The notes under the pieces: generated by a model
Databases searched by the model: none
What the model saw: the letters and a program-made list of their open reading frames with translations, nothing else
What the model was told of the DNA's origin: nothing
Assembly: GCF_001613205.1 (NCBI RefSeq)
Contig: NZ_BDBX01000054.1
Location: forward strand, 1 to 64,000
Source: Nocardia sienata NBRC 100364
GTDB taxonomy: Bacteria; Actinomycetota; Actinomycetes; Mycobacteriales; Mycobacteriaceae
Reading direction: 5' to 3'
Length of the DNA: 64,000 nucleotides
Part shown: piece by piece, positions 52,359-60,450 of the stretch
Position numbering within the stretch: position 1 is the first letter of the stretch
Layout of the letters: each line of letters starts with the position of its first letter
Made by a program: the position numbers and the translations under genes

Positions 52359-53135
52359 ATGACTGCTCACGCTGTCGACGTGGACCCGGCCGAGCCGGGC
52401 GCCTCGTCCACCGTCGCCGCCGGCGCCATCGAACTGACCAAGGTCTACGGGTCCGGGGATACGCGGGTCACCGCGCTGGACGCGGTAACGGTCGATTTCG
52501 CGCGGGGCGAGTTCACCGCGATCATGGGGCCGTCCGGCTCCGGGAAATCGACCCTCATGCACTGTCTGGCGGGGTTGGACGAGGCGAGTTCGGGCCGGGT
52601 GCGGATCGGCGACATCGAGCTCACCGACCTGTCCGACAAACAGATGACCGCCCTGCGCCGGGACCGCGTCGGCTTCGTGTTCCAGGCGTTCAACCTGGTC
52701 CCGACGCTGACCGCGCTGGAGAACATCACCCTGCCGCTCGATATCGCCGGCCGGGCCCCCGACTCGGAGTGGCTCACCACGGTCCTGAAGCGGCTCGGTC
52801 TCGAGGACCGGCTGGGCCACCGGCCCAGCGAACTCTCCGGCGGGCAGCAACAGCGGGTCGCCTGTGCGCGGGCGCTGGCGGGTAAACCACAGATCATCTT
52901 CGGCGACGAACCGACCGGCAACCTGGACTCCCATTCCTCCGGTGAGGTGCTGTCGATCCTGCGGGCGGCGGTGGACGAATTCGGTCAGACGGTCGTCATC
53001 GTCACCCATGAGCCCACCGCCGCGGCCTACGCGGACCGCGTGGTCTTCCTGGCCGATGGCCGGATCGTGGACGAGATGCGCGATCCGACCGCCGACTCGG
53101 TGCTGGACCGGATGAAAGCTCTGGAGGTCCGGTGA
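52359..53135 (+). CDS. MacB/LolD-type ABC ATPase
   Basis: 258 residues from ATG 52359. Walker A GPSGSGKST, Q-loop FVFQAFNLVPTLTALEN, signature LSGGQQQRVACARAL, Walker B IIFGDEPTGNLDS and H-loop VTHEPTAA are all intact and have the MacB/LolD-specific form. It drives the large FtsX-like permease encoded 49 bp downstream. Such mechanotransmission transporters extrude lipids, peptides or antibiotics in actinobacteria. An open reading back into the previous gene is not coding. Confidence 0.92.
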   Translation: MTAHAVDVDPAEPGASSTVAAGAIELTKVYGSGDTRVTALDAVTVDFARGEFTAIMGPSGSGKSTLMHCLAGLDEASSGRVRIGDIELTDLSDKQMTALRRDRVGFVFQAFNLVPTLTALENITLPLDIAGRAPDSEWLTTVLKRLGLEDRLGHRPSELSGGQQQRVACARALAGKPQIIFGDEPTGNLDSHSSGEVLSILRAAVDEFGQTVVIVTHEPTAAAYADRVVFLADGRIVDEMRDPTADSVLDRMKALEVR

Positions 53136-53184
53136 CGCACTCCGGTACCTACGCGCGTCCCCGGCCGGCACAGGCGGTCCGGTA

Positions 53185-55713
53185 GTGGCCGCCCATCCCA
53201 TGCGCAGGGTGGCGCTGCGCAATCTCGCCGCGCACAAGGTGCGGCTGGTGCTGACGCTGCTGTCGGTGGTCCTGGGGACCGCGTTCATCGCGGGGTCCTT
53301 CGTCTTCACCGATACGCTGCAGCGCACCTTCGACGGGATCTTCGCAGGCGAGGCCAAGGGCGTCGATGTGCGGGTGAGCCCGGAGGAGCGGCAGTCCGCG
53401 GGCATTCCACAGGACGTGGTCGACCGGATCGCAGGCATGGACGGCGTCCGCACCGTGGCTCCCGGTATCGAGGGGGCGGTGGTGCTGCTCGATCCGTCGG
53501 GGAAGAAAGCGGTGCAGACCGGCGGCGCGCCCAGTTCGGGGCAGGCCTATATCCCGCCGCAGCAGGCGGTCGCCGAACCCGATCCGTTCGTCGCCGGCGT
53601 ACCCCCGGCCGAACCCGGCCAGATAGCGCTCAATACCGGCGCCGCGGAACGGGCCGGTCTGAAGGTCGGGGACCGCACCAAGGTGCTCATCCCCTCCCAC
53701 GGCGGACCGATCGATGTCACGCTCACCGGCATCTACGCGCCGCCCGCGGATACCGGCGGAGAGATCGCGCTGCAGTTCACCGAGGCCCAGGCCCGGGAAC
53801 TGTTCACCGACGGGACCCATGTCGCCTACGTGGATATAGCGGCCGAGGGCATACCGGGGGACACCCTGCGCGACCGGCTGTCCATGCTGTACCCGGACTA
53901 CAAGGTGCAGAACGGCGACCAGGTGCGCGCCGATATGCGAGCGCAGCTCTCCGAGGCGCTGAATTTCCTGAACTACTTCCTGTTGGCCTTCGGCGCCATC
54001 GCGCTGATCGTCGGCACCTTCATCATCTACAACACATTCTCGATGCTGGTGGCGCAGCGGTTGCGCGAACTCGCGCTGTTGCGGGCCGTCGGCGCGAGCC
54101 GCGGTCAAGTGGGCCGGTCGGTGGTCGGGGAGGCACTGGTCGTCGGCGTGCTCGGCAGTCTGCTCGGCCTGCTGGCCGGTATCGGGCTCGCCTACGGGCT
54201 CGCCGGGCTGCTCAACGCATTCGACCTCGGATTGCCGACCGGCCGGATGGCCGTCCTGCCCCGGACCGTGGGGGTCGCCTTCGCGGTCGGCCTCCTGGTG
54301 ACGGTGGTGAGCGCGTACGCGCCGGCCCGCCGTGCCGCCCGGATCGCCCCGGTCCAGGCCATGCGCGAGGAGTTCGCCTCGACCGGTGACACGCTACGGG
54401 TGCGCACGGTGGTCGGCGCGGTACTGGCGGTCGCCGGAATCGCGCTGGTGGTGCTCGGTGCCCGCCACACCGGCGGCGGCGCGGCGGCCGTGGTGGGCGT
54501 CGGGGCGCTGAGCCTGATCCTGGCGGTGCTGTTCGCCTCGCCCGCGCTGTCGCGTCCGGTGCTGGCCGGACTGGGCCTGCTCATCCGGCCGTTCGGGTCG
54601 ATCGGGCGGATGGCGCGCAACAATGCAATCCGCAATCCGCGCCGCACCGCCGCGACCGCTTTCGCGCTGACCCTGGGTCTCATGCTGGTCACCGCCATCG
54701 GCATGCTGGGTGAATCGGCGAAGGTCAGCATTTCCCGGCTGGTGGATCAGGGGATCGAGGCCGATTACGTCCTCACCGGACCGCAGATGATGGGGGTGCC
54801 GACCGGCGCCGCCGACGCGGTGCGCGCGAAGGTGCCCGAGGCGGCGTATACCGTGGGTCTGCGCGGGCTCGTGCTCGAGATCGGTGACGACGACGAATTC
54901 GGCACCTCGCCCGACGGCTCCCTGGACCAGGTCATGAACCTCGACATGCTGAGCGGTTCGGCGACCCTCGGGGACTCCGAGATCCTGCTCGGCGAGGACG
55001 AGGCGACCGAGCACGGCGTGACCACCGGTGACCGGCTACCGGTGAAAACCCTCGACGGTAGAGAGATCCCGTTGACGGTTTCCGGTGTCTACGCCGATTC
55101 GCGGGTCCTGGGGCCGCTGATGGTGCCGCCCACGGTCTACGAACAGGCGGTTCCGGTCTCCCTGCGGGCCGATGTCGCGGTACTTGTCAAGGCCCGAACG
55201 GGGACCGACCTCGCGTCCATGCGCACCGATCTGGAGCGCGCCACCGAGGAATTCGTGATCGTGCAGGTCCTGGACCGCGAGGAGTTCAAGGGCGAGAACG
55301 CCAAGCAGATCAACAACCTGCTGGCCATCCTGTACGGCCTGCTCGCGCTGGCGGTGGTGATCGCGGTCCTGGGTATCGTGAACACTTTGGCGCTTTCGGT
55401 GGTGGAGCGCCGCCGGGAGATCGGCATGCTGCGCGCGGTGGGCACGCAGCGGGCGCAGGTACGCCGCACGATCTACCTGGAATCCATGTTGATCGCGGTG
55501 TTCGGTGCCCTCGTCGGGGCGATCCTGGGTCTGGGGCTGGGCGTCGGATTCCTGCGCACTTTGCGCGATCTAGGGCTGGACCAGATCGCGGTGCCGTGGG
55601 ATCAGCTGGTGTACATGCTGATCGGCTCCGCGGTCGTGGGAGTGCTGGCCGCGCTGTGGCCGGCGATCCGGGCGGCCCGCACCCCACCGCTGGCGGCGAT
55701 CGCCGACCTCTGA
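53185..55713 (+). CDS. Large FtsX-like permease with two FtsX domains
   Basis: 842 residues from GTG 53185 (MRRVALRN at 53200 is an alternative; neither has a strong ribosome binding site). An N-terminal transmembrane helix near residue 20 leads to an extracytoplasmic domain; three helices around residues 255-390 with NTFSMLVAQRLRELALLRAVGASR make the first FtsX unit; the second half repeats the pattern and ends with NTLALSVVERRREIGMLRAVGTQR. This duplicated form is typical of actinobacterial MacB-like exporters working with a separate ATPase. Confidence 0.9.
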   Translation: MAAHPMRRVALRNLAAHKVRLVLTLLSVVLGTAFIAGSFVFTDTLQRTFDGIFAGEAKGVDVRVSPEERQSAGIPQDVVDRIAGMDGVRTVAPGIEGAVVLLDPSGKKAVQTGGAPSSGQAYIPPQQAVAEPDPFVAGVPPAEPGQIALNTGAAERAGLKVGDRTKVLIPSHGGPIDVTLTGIYAPPADTGGEIALQFTEAQARELFTDGTHVAYVDIAAEGIPGDTLRDRLSMLYPDYKVQNGDQVRADMRAQLSEALNFLNYFLLAFGAIALIVGTFIIYNTFSMLVAQRLRELALLRAVGASRGQVGRSVVGEALVVGVLGSLLGLLAGIGLAYGLAGLLNAFDLGLPTGRMAVLPRTVGVAFAVGLLVTVVSAYAPARRAARIAPVQAMREEFASTGDTLRVRTVVGAVLAVAGIALVVLGARHTGGGAAAVVGVGALSLILAVLFASPALSRPVLAGLGLLIRPFGSIGRMARNNAIRNPRRTAATAFALTLGLMLVTAIGMLGESAKVSISRLVDQGIEADYVLTGPQMMGVPTGAADAVRAKVPEAAYTVGLRGLVLEIGDDDEFGTSPDGSLDQVMNLDMLSGSATLGDSEILLGEDEATEHGVTTGDRLPVKTLDGREIPLTVSGVYADSRVLGPLMVPPTVYEQAVPVSLRADVAVLVKARTGTDLASMRTDLERATEEFVIVQVLDREEFKGENAKQINNLLAILYGLLALAVVIAVLGIVNTLALSVVERRREIGMLRAVGTQRAQVRRTIYLESMLIAVFGALVGAILGLGLGVGFLRTLRDLGLDQIAVPWDQLVYMLIGSAVVGVLAALWPAIRAARTPPLAAIADL

Positions 55714-55720
55714 GTCCGCA

Positions 55721-55756
55721 CTCCGTGGTCCGGCCCGTTCGGGCCGGACCACGGAG
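55721..55756. terminator. Very stable bidirectional terminator
   Basis: CTCCGTGGTCCGGCCC (55721-55736), loop GTTC, and its exact complement (55741-55756): a perfect 16-bp stem in the gap between the convergent permease and VWA genes. Confidence 0.85.
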
Positions 55757-55766
55757 CGCGCGCGGT

Positions 55767-56933
55767 TCAGCGGTTCTCGGTTCCCCAGCGCATGAGATCC
55801 CCCCGGTTCAGTGCCTGGGCCAGTAGGTCCGGAAACCGGTCGGGCGTGCAGGCGAAGGCCGGCACGCCGAGTGCCGCCAGCGCCGCGGCGTTCTCGCGAT
55901 CGTAGGAGGGCGCGCCGTCATCGGAGAGCGCCAGCAGCACCACCACCTGGACACCCGATTCCTTCATGGCGTGCACGCGGCGCAGCATCTCCTCCCGGAC
56001 CCCGCCCTCGTACAGGTCGGAGATCAGGAAGAACAGGCTGTCGGTGGGGCGGGTGATGAGCGACTGGCAGTAGGCGATGGCCCGGTTGATATAGGTCCCG
56101 CCGCCGAGTTGGGTGCCGAACAGCACATCGACCGGGTCGGAGAGTTTTTCGGTGAGGTCCACGACCTCGGTGTCGAAAACCACCAGTGAGGTGCGCAGCG
56201 ACCGCATCGAAGCCAGAACCGCGCCGAATACCGAGGAGTACACCACGCTGGAGGCCATGGAACCGGATTGATCGATCGCCAGGATCACATCACGATGCAC
56301 CGCCTGGGCCCGCCGGCCGTAACCCACCAGCCGTTCGGTGATGATGGTGCGCTGCTCGGGAAGGTAGTTGGCGAGGTTCTTGCGGATGGTGCGGTCGAAG
56401 TCGATATCGCGCGGTTTGGGCCGGGAAGTGCGGGCGGACCGGTTGAGCGCCCCGCTCACCGCGGCCACGGTACGGGTCGCTATCCGTTGCTCGATCTCCT
56501 TGACCACCTTCGACACCACCATCCGGGCGGTGGCCTTGGTGGTCTCCGGGATGACCCGGTTCAGGCTCAGCAGCGTGCCGACCAGATGCACATCGGGTTC
56601 GACCGACTCCAGGAGCTCAGGTTCCAGGAGCAGCTGGGTGAGGTTCAGCCGCTCCACCGCGTCCCGCTGCACGACCTCGACCACCGTCGACGGGAAGTAG
56701 TTCCGGATATCACCGAGCCACCGGGCGACCCGCGGCGCCGACCCGCCGAGGCCGCCCGCCCGGTCGCCGCGGGAGCCGCCGCTGTCGTAGACCGAGCCGA
56801 GGGCTTTGTCGATGGCCTTGTCGTCGGCGGTGCCGAGGCCGCCGAGCGCCGGCTCGGCGGCGGCGCCGAGGACGAGGCGCCAGCGGCGCAGCCGGGCCTC
56901 GTCGCTGACATCGTGCGGTGCGGTGATATTCAT
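55767..56933 (-). CDS. VWA-domain protein, last gene of the SWIM-MoxR-DUF5682 operon
   Basis: 388 residues from ATG 56933, overlapping the previous stop (ATGA). The first 210 residues are helical. The C-terminal von Willebrand A domain has the MIDAS motif DQSGS (D221, S223, S225), a later GGGTYINRAI threonine and ISDLYEGG aspartate, so metal binding is intact. MoxR ATPases typically act with VWA proteins to load metals or remodel partner complexes. It is cytosolic, with no signal peptide. A longer open frame upstream overlaps the preceding gene and is not real. Confidence 0.9.
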   Translation of the reverse strand: MNITAPHDVSDEARLRRWRLVLGAAAEPALGGLGTADDKAIDKALGSVYDSGGSRGDRAGGLGGSAPRVARWLGDIRNYFPSTVVEVVQRDAVERLNLTQLLLEPELLESVEPDVHLVGTLLSLNRVIPETTKATARMVVSKVVKEIEQRIATRTVAAVSGALNRSARTSRPKPRDIDFDRTIRKNLANYLPEQRTIITERLVGYGRRAQAVHRDVILAIDQSGSMASSVVYSSVFGAVLASMRSLRTSLVVFDTEVVDLTEKLSDPVDVLFGTQLGGGTYINRAIAYCQSLITRPTDSLFFLISDLYEGGVREEMLRRVHAMKESGVQVVVLLALSDDGAPSYDRENAAALAALGVPAFACTPDRFPDLLAQALNRGDLMRWGTENR

Positions 56934-59350
56934 GCTGGGACTCCGAGGATGTCGGCGACGGTGCGCAGGGCGAGCAGACCGCGGATGGGGTCGGTTTCGG
57001 TGGCGCCGGGAGCGGTCGCGGCCGGGCCGCCGTCGCGCACGGCTTCGCCGATCGCGCGGCGCTCCCCGGATTCGAAGGCGCCGAAGGTCCGGCGCAACAG
57101 CGGTACGACCTCGACGAACTGCTCCTCGGAGAGACCGGCGAGCCAGCCGTCGATGAGCCGCAGCAGAGCGCGATCGTGGACCAGCACCAGCCCGCGGCCG
57201 CCGACGAAACCGTCCACCCAGGCGGCCTTCGCGGCAGCGGTGTTGCCGACCGACAGCGCCGCCGCCAGCCGCCGGGCCGCCTCCTCGGTATCGATCCGGT
57301 CGGCGTCGCAGAGCAGGCGCACCGTCCGTCCGACCAACAGGCCGTGCACATCGGACCGGTCGGCCAGCCGGGCCAGTACCGACAGCCACTGTTCGGTGGA
57401 TTCGGCGTGGTTCCGGGTATGGATTGCGGTGGTGGCGGTATCGAGCTGATCGCGCAGCGCCGTGGCGGTCTCGTCGCCGAGACCGGTGACCGCGGCGGGC
57501 AGGCCGGCGCAGATGCGGACCAGCATGCTGTCGGCGACATGGGTCAGCGCCGAGGTATCGGTGCCGCGGACGTCCCCGTACCGGAGCGTGCGCAGCAGAC
57601 CGGGCAGCGCCGCCAGCAGATGGGTCATATCGTGGTCCACCGCGGCCGCGGAACCGAGGCGGGCGATCAGCCCGTCGAGTGCGCCCGGCAGTTCGGCGAG
57701 CAACGCGAATTCCAGCGCCTCGGTGAGTTCGGTGACCCCGCTGCCCGACCGCGCGGCCGTATCGAGGATCTTCGCCTCGGCCGCCGCCTGCACCGTGGTA
57801 CCCCACCGGGAGGCCTCGATCACCCGGACCGCGAACTCCGGTTCCCACCGCAGCTCCCAGGTCTCCCGGAATGTACCTTTCGATTGCACGGTACCGGCGC
57901 TGGGTGTGCCCCAGTGCACGCCGAGCAGCCGGAGCCGGTGCAGCAGCCTCGATCGGCCGATATCGCGTTCTTTGCGCAGGTCCAGATCCAGCGTGCGGAC
58001 CAGGGCTTCCTGTTTCAGCCGCAGGGTGCGGGCCGCGGCCCGCAGATCGGCTTCCAGCGGTACGGTCGGCGCCTCGGGCGGCACCGCGCCGAGTGCTTCC
58101 CCCACCACCAGTTCCGTCCCGACCAGGCGCAGCGCCGTATCGTCGCCCTCGCACAGCACCGCGCGGGTCGCCTCGGTGACCTCGGAGAGGCCGGCCAGCG
58201 GCCGGGCCCGCAGGGCCGCCAGCGTTTCCGCGAGCCGCACGCTCTCGATGATGTGGGCACTGGAGACCGGCAGGTCGTGGGCGCGCATTACGCCCGCGAC
58301 CTTGGTGAGCCAGGACGCGATGGGGCGCTCGGTCTCGGTGAACAGATGGTGGTACCACCCGGGCGAGGTGACTCCCGCACCGTAGCCGGACGCGGCGGCG
58401 AGCCGCGAATGCGTCCACGGCACCCAGGTGAGGGTTGCTTTGACCTTGGGCAGGCCTTTCAACAGGCGCAGATCCGCGGCGGCGGGCCCGAGCGGTTCCT
58501 GGAGCGCGGGGGCGTGCCAGGCGCCGCAGACCACGGCGATCCGGCGAGCTCCGTCCTTGCGCGCCTTGCGCAGGACCTGCCGCATATGGGCTTCGCGGAT
58601 CAAGGTGTGCCGGTCGAGGATCAGCGGCTCGGGTTGCGGTGGGTCAGGATCGCCGACCTCACCGGGGGCCGGGAGCCCCCCGGGAAGTTCGTCGGCCGGC
58701 GAGGCACCCGGATCGCCATCGCCGACCTCGTCGACGGCAACGGTCCGGAACTCGCCGGCCGGTGGGTTCCCCGGATCGTCGGCGCCGAGCCCGGATTCGT
58801 GCGCACCGTCCGGGCCGGCACCTGTAGCGGTCTCCGGTTCGATGATCGCGGTCTCGCGGAGCGCGGCCATGGCCTCGGTGATGGCCTCGAAGGTTCCGAT
58901 GTCCGAGGTCGATTCGACCACCGCGTCCCACCATCGTTCGGCATCGTCGTAGCCGCCCGCGGCCGCCAGTTCGGCCAGCGCGTCACGGCCACCGGTGCGG
59001 TCGTCGACGGCCAGGACCTGGGCGGCGGGTAGATCGCAGAACCGGACGGGTATCTGGTTGTCGACCGCGTAGCGCAGCGCCTGCCATTCCGGGGAGAACA
59101 CCGCATACGGCCAGAATGCGGCCCGGGCCGGATCGTCGGAGACATAACCGAGCAGGGCGACCGGCGGTGCCATCGACACGGCGGCGACATGGACCACCAG
59201 GGGGTCGGCATCCGCCGGGCCCTCGATCAGGATGGTGTCGGGCCGGAACTCCTCCAGCGCCAGGCGTAACGACCGGGCCGATCCGGGGCCGTGATGCCGT
59301 ATCCCGAAGACCCGGGTCTGCCCGGGTTCGCCCGCCTGCGCGGGGCTCAT
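56930..59350 (-). CDS. DUF5682-family protein with TIKI/TraB-like motifs
   Basis: 806 residues from ATG 59350 (ATGA overlap with the MoxR gene). The N-terminal 300 residues show motifs in the order found in TraB/EreA/TIKI-type hydrolases: GIRHHGPGSARS (H19, H20), RPDTILIEGPAD (E43), PVRFCDLP (D106), REAHMRQVL (E253, H255) and VVCGAWHAPAL (H279). A 60-residue acidic Pro-rich insert (about 185-245) interrupts it. The C-terminal 500 residues are helical without recognisable motifs. I infer an enzyme fold controlled by the MoxR and VWA partners; chemistry unknown. Confidence 0.8.
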   Translation of the reverse strand: MSPAQAGEPGQTRVFGIRHHGPGSARSLRLALEEFRPDTILIEGPADADPLVVHVAAVSMAPPVALLGYVSDDPARAAFWPYAVFSPEWQALRYAVDNQIPVRFCDLPAAQVLAVDDRTGGRDALAELAAAGGYDDAERWWDAVVESTSDIGTFEAITEAMAALRETAIIEPETATGAGPDGAHESGLGADDPGNPPAGEFRTVAVDEVGDGDPGASPADELPGGLPAPGEVGDPDPPQPEPLILDRHTLIREAHMRQVLRKARKDGARRIAVVCGAWHAPALQEPLGPAAADLRLLKGLPKVKATLTWVPWTHSRLAAASGYGAGVTSPGWYHHLFTETERPIASWLTKVAGVMRAHDLPVSSAHIIESVRLAETLAALRARPLAGLSEVTEATRAVLCEGDDTALRLVGTELVVGEALGAVPPEAPTVPLEADLRAAARTLRLKQEALVRTLDLDLRKERDIGRSRLLHRLRLLGVHWGTPSAGTVQSKGTFRETWELRWEPEFAVRVIEASRWGTTVQAAAEAKILDTAARSGSGVTELTEALEFALLAELPGALDGLIARLGSAAAVDHDMTHLLAALPGLLRTLRYGDVRGTDTSALTHVADSMLVRICAGLPAAVTGLGDETATALRDQLDTATTAIHTRNHAESTEQWLSVLARLADRSDVHGLLVGRTVRLLCDADRIDTEEAARRLAAALSVGNTAAAKAAWVDGFVGGRGLVLVHDRALLRLIDGWLAGLSEEQFVEVVPLLRRTFGAFESGERRAIGEAVRDGGPAATAPGATETDPIRGLLALRTVADILGVPA

Positions 59351-60450
59351 CCGTTGATCTCCCGGCAGGCGCGGTAGAAATCGGCCCATTCGCGGCGTTC
59401 GCGCACCACGGCCTCGAGGTATTCGGTCCACACCACCGAATCGGCCACCGGATCCTTGACGACCGAACCGATCACCGCGCCCGCGATATCGGCGGCCCGC
59501 AGCACACCGTCGCCGAAATGCGCCGACAGGGCCATACCGTTGGTGATCACGGAGATGGCCTCGGCCGTGGAGAGCGTGCCCGACGGAGACTTCAGCTTGG
59601 TCCGGCCGTCGGCGGTGACGCCCGCGCGCAGCTCCCGGAAGATCCGGACCACCCGGCGTACCTCCTCGGCGGCGGCCGGGACCTCGGGCAGTTCCAGCGC
59701 CGAACCCAGCTGCTCGACCCGGCGGGTCACGATATCGATCTCCTCGGCCTCGCTGCCCGGCAGCGGGAGGACGACGGTGTTGAACCGGCGGCGCAGCGCC
59801 GAGGACAGTTCGTTCACGCCGCGGTCGCGGTCGTTGGCGGTCGCGATGATGTTGAAACCCTTGGCGGCCTGCACTTCCATCCCGAGTTCGGGAACCGGCA
59901 GGGTCTTCTCCGACAGGATGGTGATCAGCGCGTCCTGGACATCCGACGGGATCCGGGTGAGTTCCTCGAGCCGGGCGATCGCGCCGGTACGCATCGCGTT
60001 CAGGATCGGTGAGGGCACCAGCGCGGCATCGCTGGGACCCTCGGCGAGCAGCCGGGCGTAGTTCCAGCCGTAGCGGATGGCTTCCTCGGCGGTCCCCGAG
60101 GTGCCCTGGACCAGCAGGGTGGACGACCCGCTGACGGCGGCCGCGAGGTGTTCGGAGACCCAGGTCTTCGCGGTACCGGGGACGCCGAGCAGTAGCAGGG
60201 CGCGATCGGTGGCCAGGGTCGCGACGGCGACCTCCATCAGCCGGCGCGGTCCCACGTATTTGGGACTGATCACGGTGCCATCGGAAAGGGTGCCGCCCAG
60301 CAGATAGGTGACCACCGCCCACGGAGACATGGTCCACGATGGCGGGCGGGGGCGATCGTCCACGGCGATCAGGGCGCGCAGTTCGTCGGCGAAGGCTTGT
60401 TCGGCATGCGGGCGCAGCAGCGCCGGGGCGGGTTCGGTGGCGGTGGTCAT
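59347..60450 (-). CDS. MoxR-type AAA+ ATPase
   Basis: 367 residues from ATG 60450, overlapping the SWIM gene's stop. Walker A GVPGTAKTW (K95, T96), sensor-1 IIATANDRDRGVNELSSALRRRFN, arginine finger candidates R220-R222. The Walker B position reads IARLEELTRIPSDVQ: the usual Asp-Glu is Leu-Glu-Glu, a variant I associate with this operon type. It is the motor of the four-gene system, presumably acting with the VWA protein on the DUF5682 or SWIM partner. Confidence 0.9.
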   Translation of the reverse strand: MTTATEPAPALLRPHAEQAFADELRALIAVDDRPRPPSWTMSPWAVVTYLLGGTLSDGTVISPKYVGPRRLMEVAVATLATDRALLLLGVPGTAKTWVSEHLAAAVSGSSTLLVQGTSGTAEEAIRYGWNYARLLAEGPSDAALVPSPILNAMRTGAIARLEELTRIPSDVQDALITILSEKTLPVPELGMEVQAAKGFNIIATANDRDRGVNELSSALRRRFNTVVLPLPGSEAEEIDIVTRRVEQLGSALELPEVPAAAEEVRRVVRIFRELRAGVTADGRTKLKSPSGTLSTAEAISVITNGMALSAHFGDGVLRAADIAGAVIGSVVKDPVADSVVWTEYLEAVVRERREWADFYRACREING

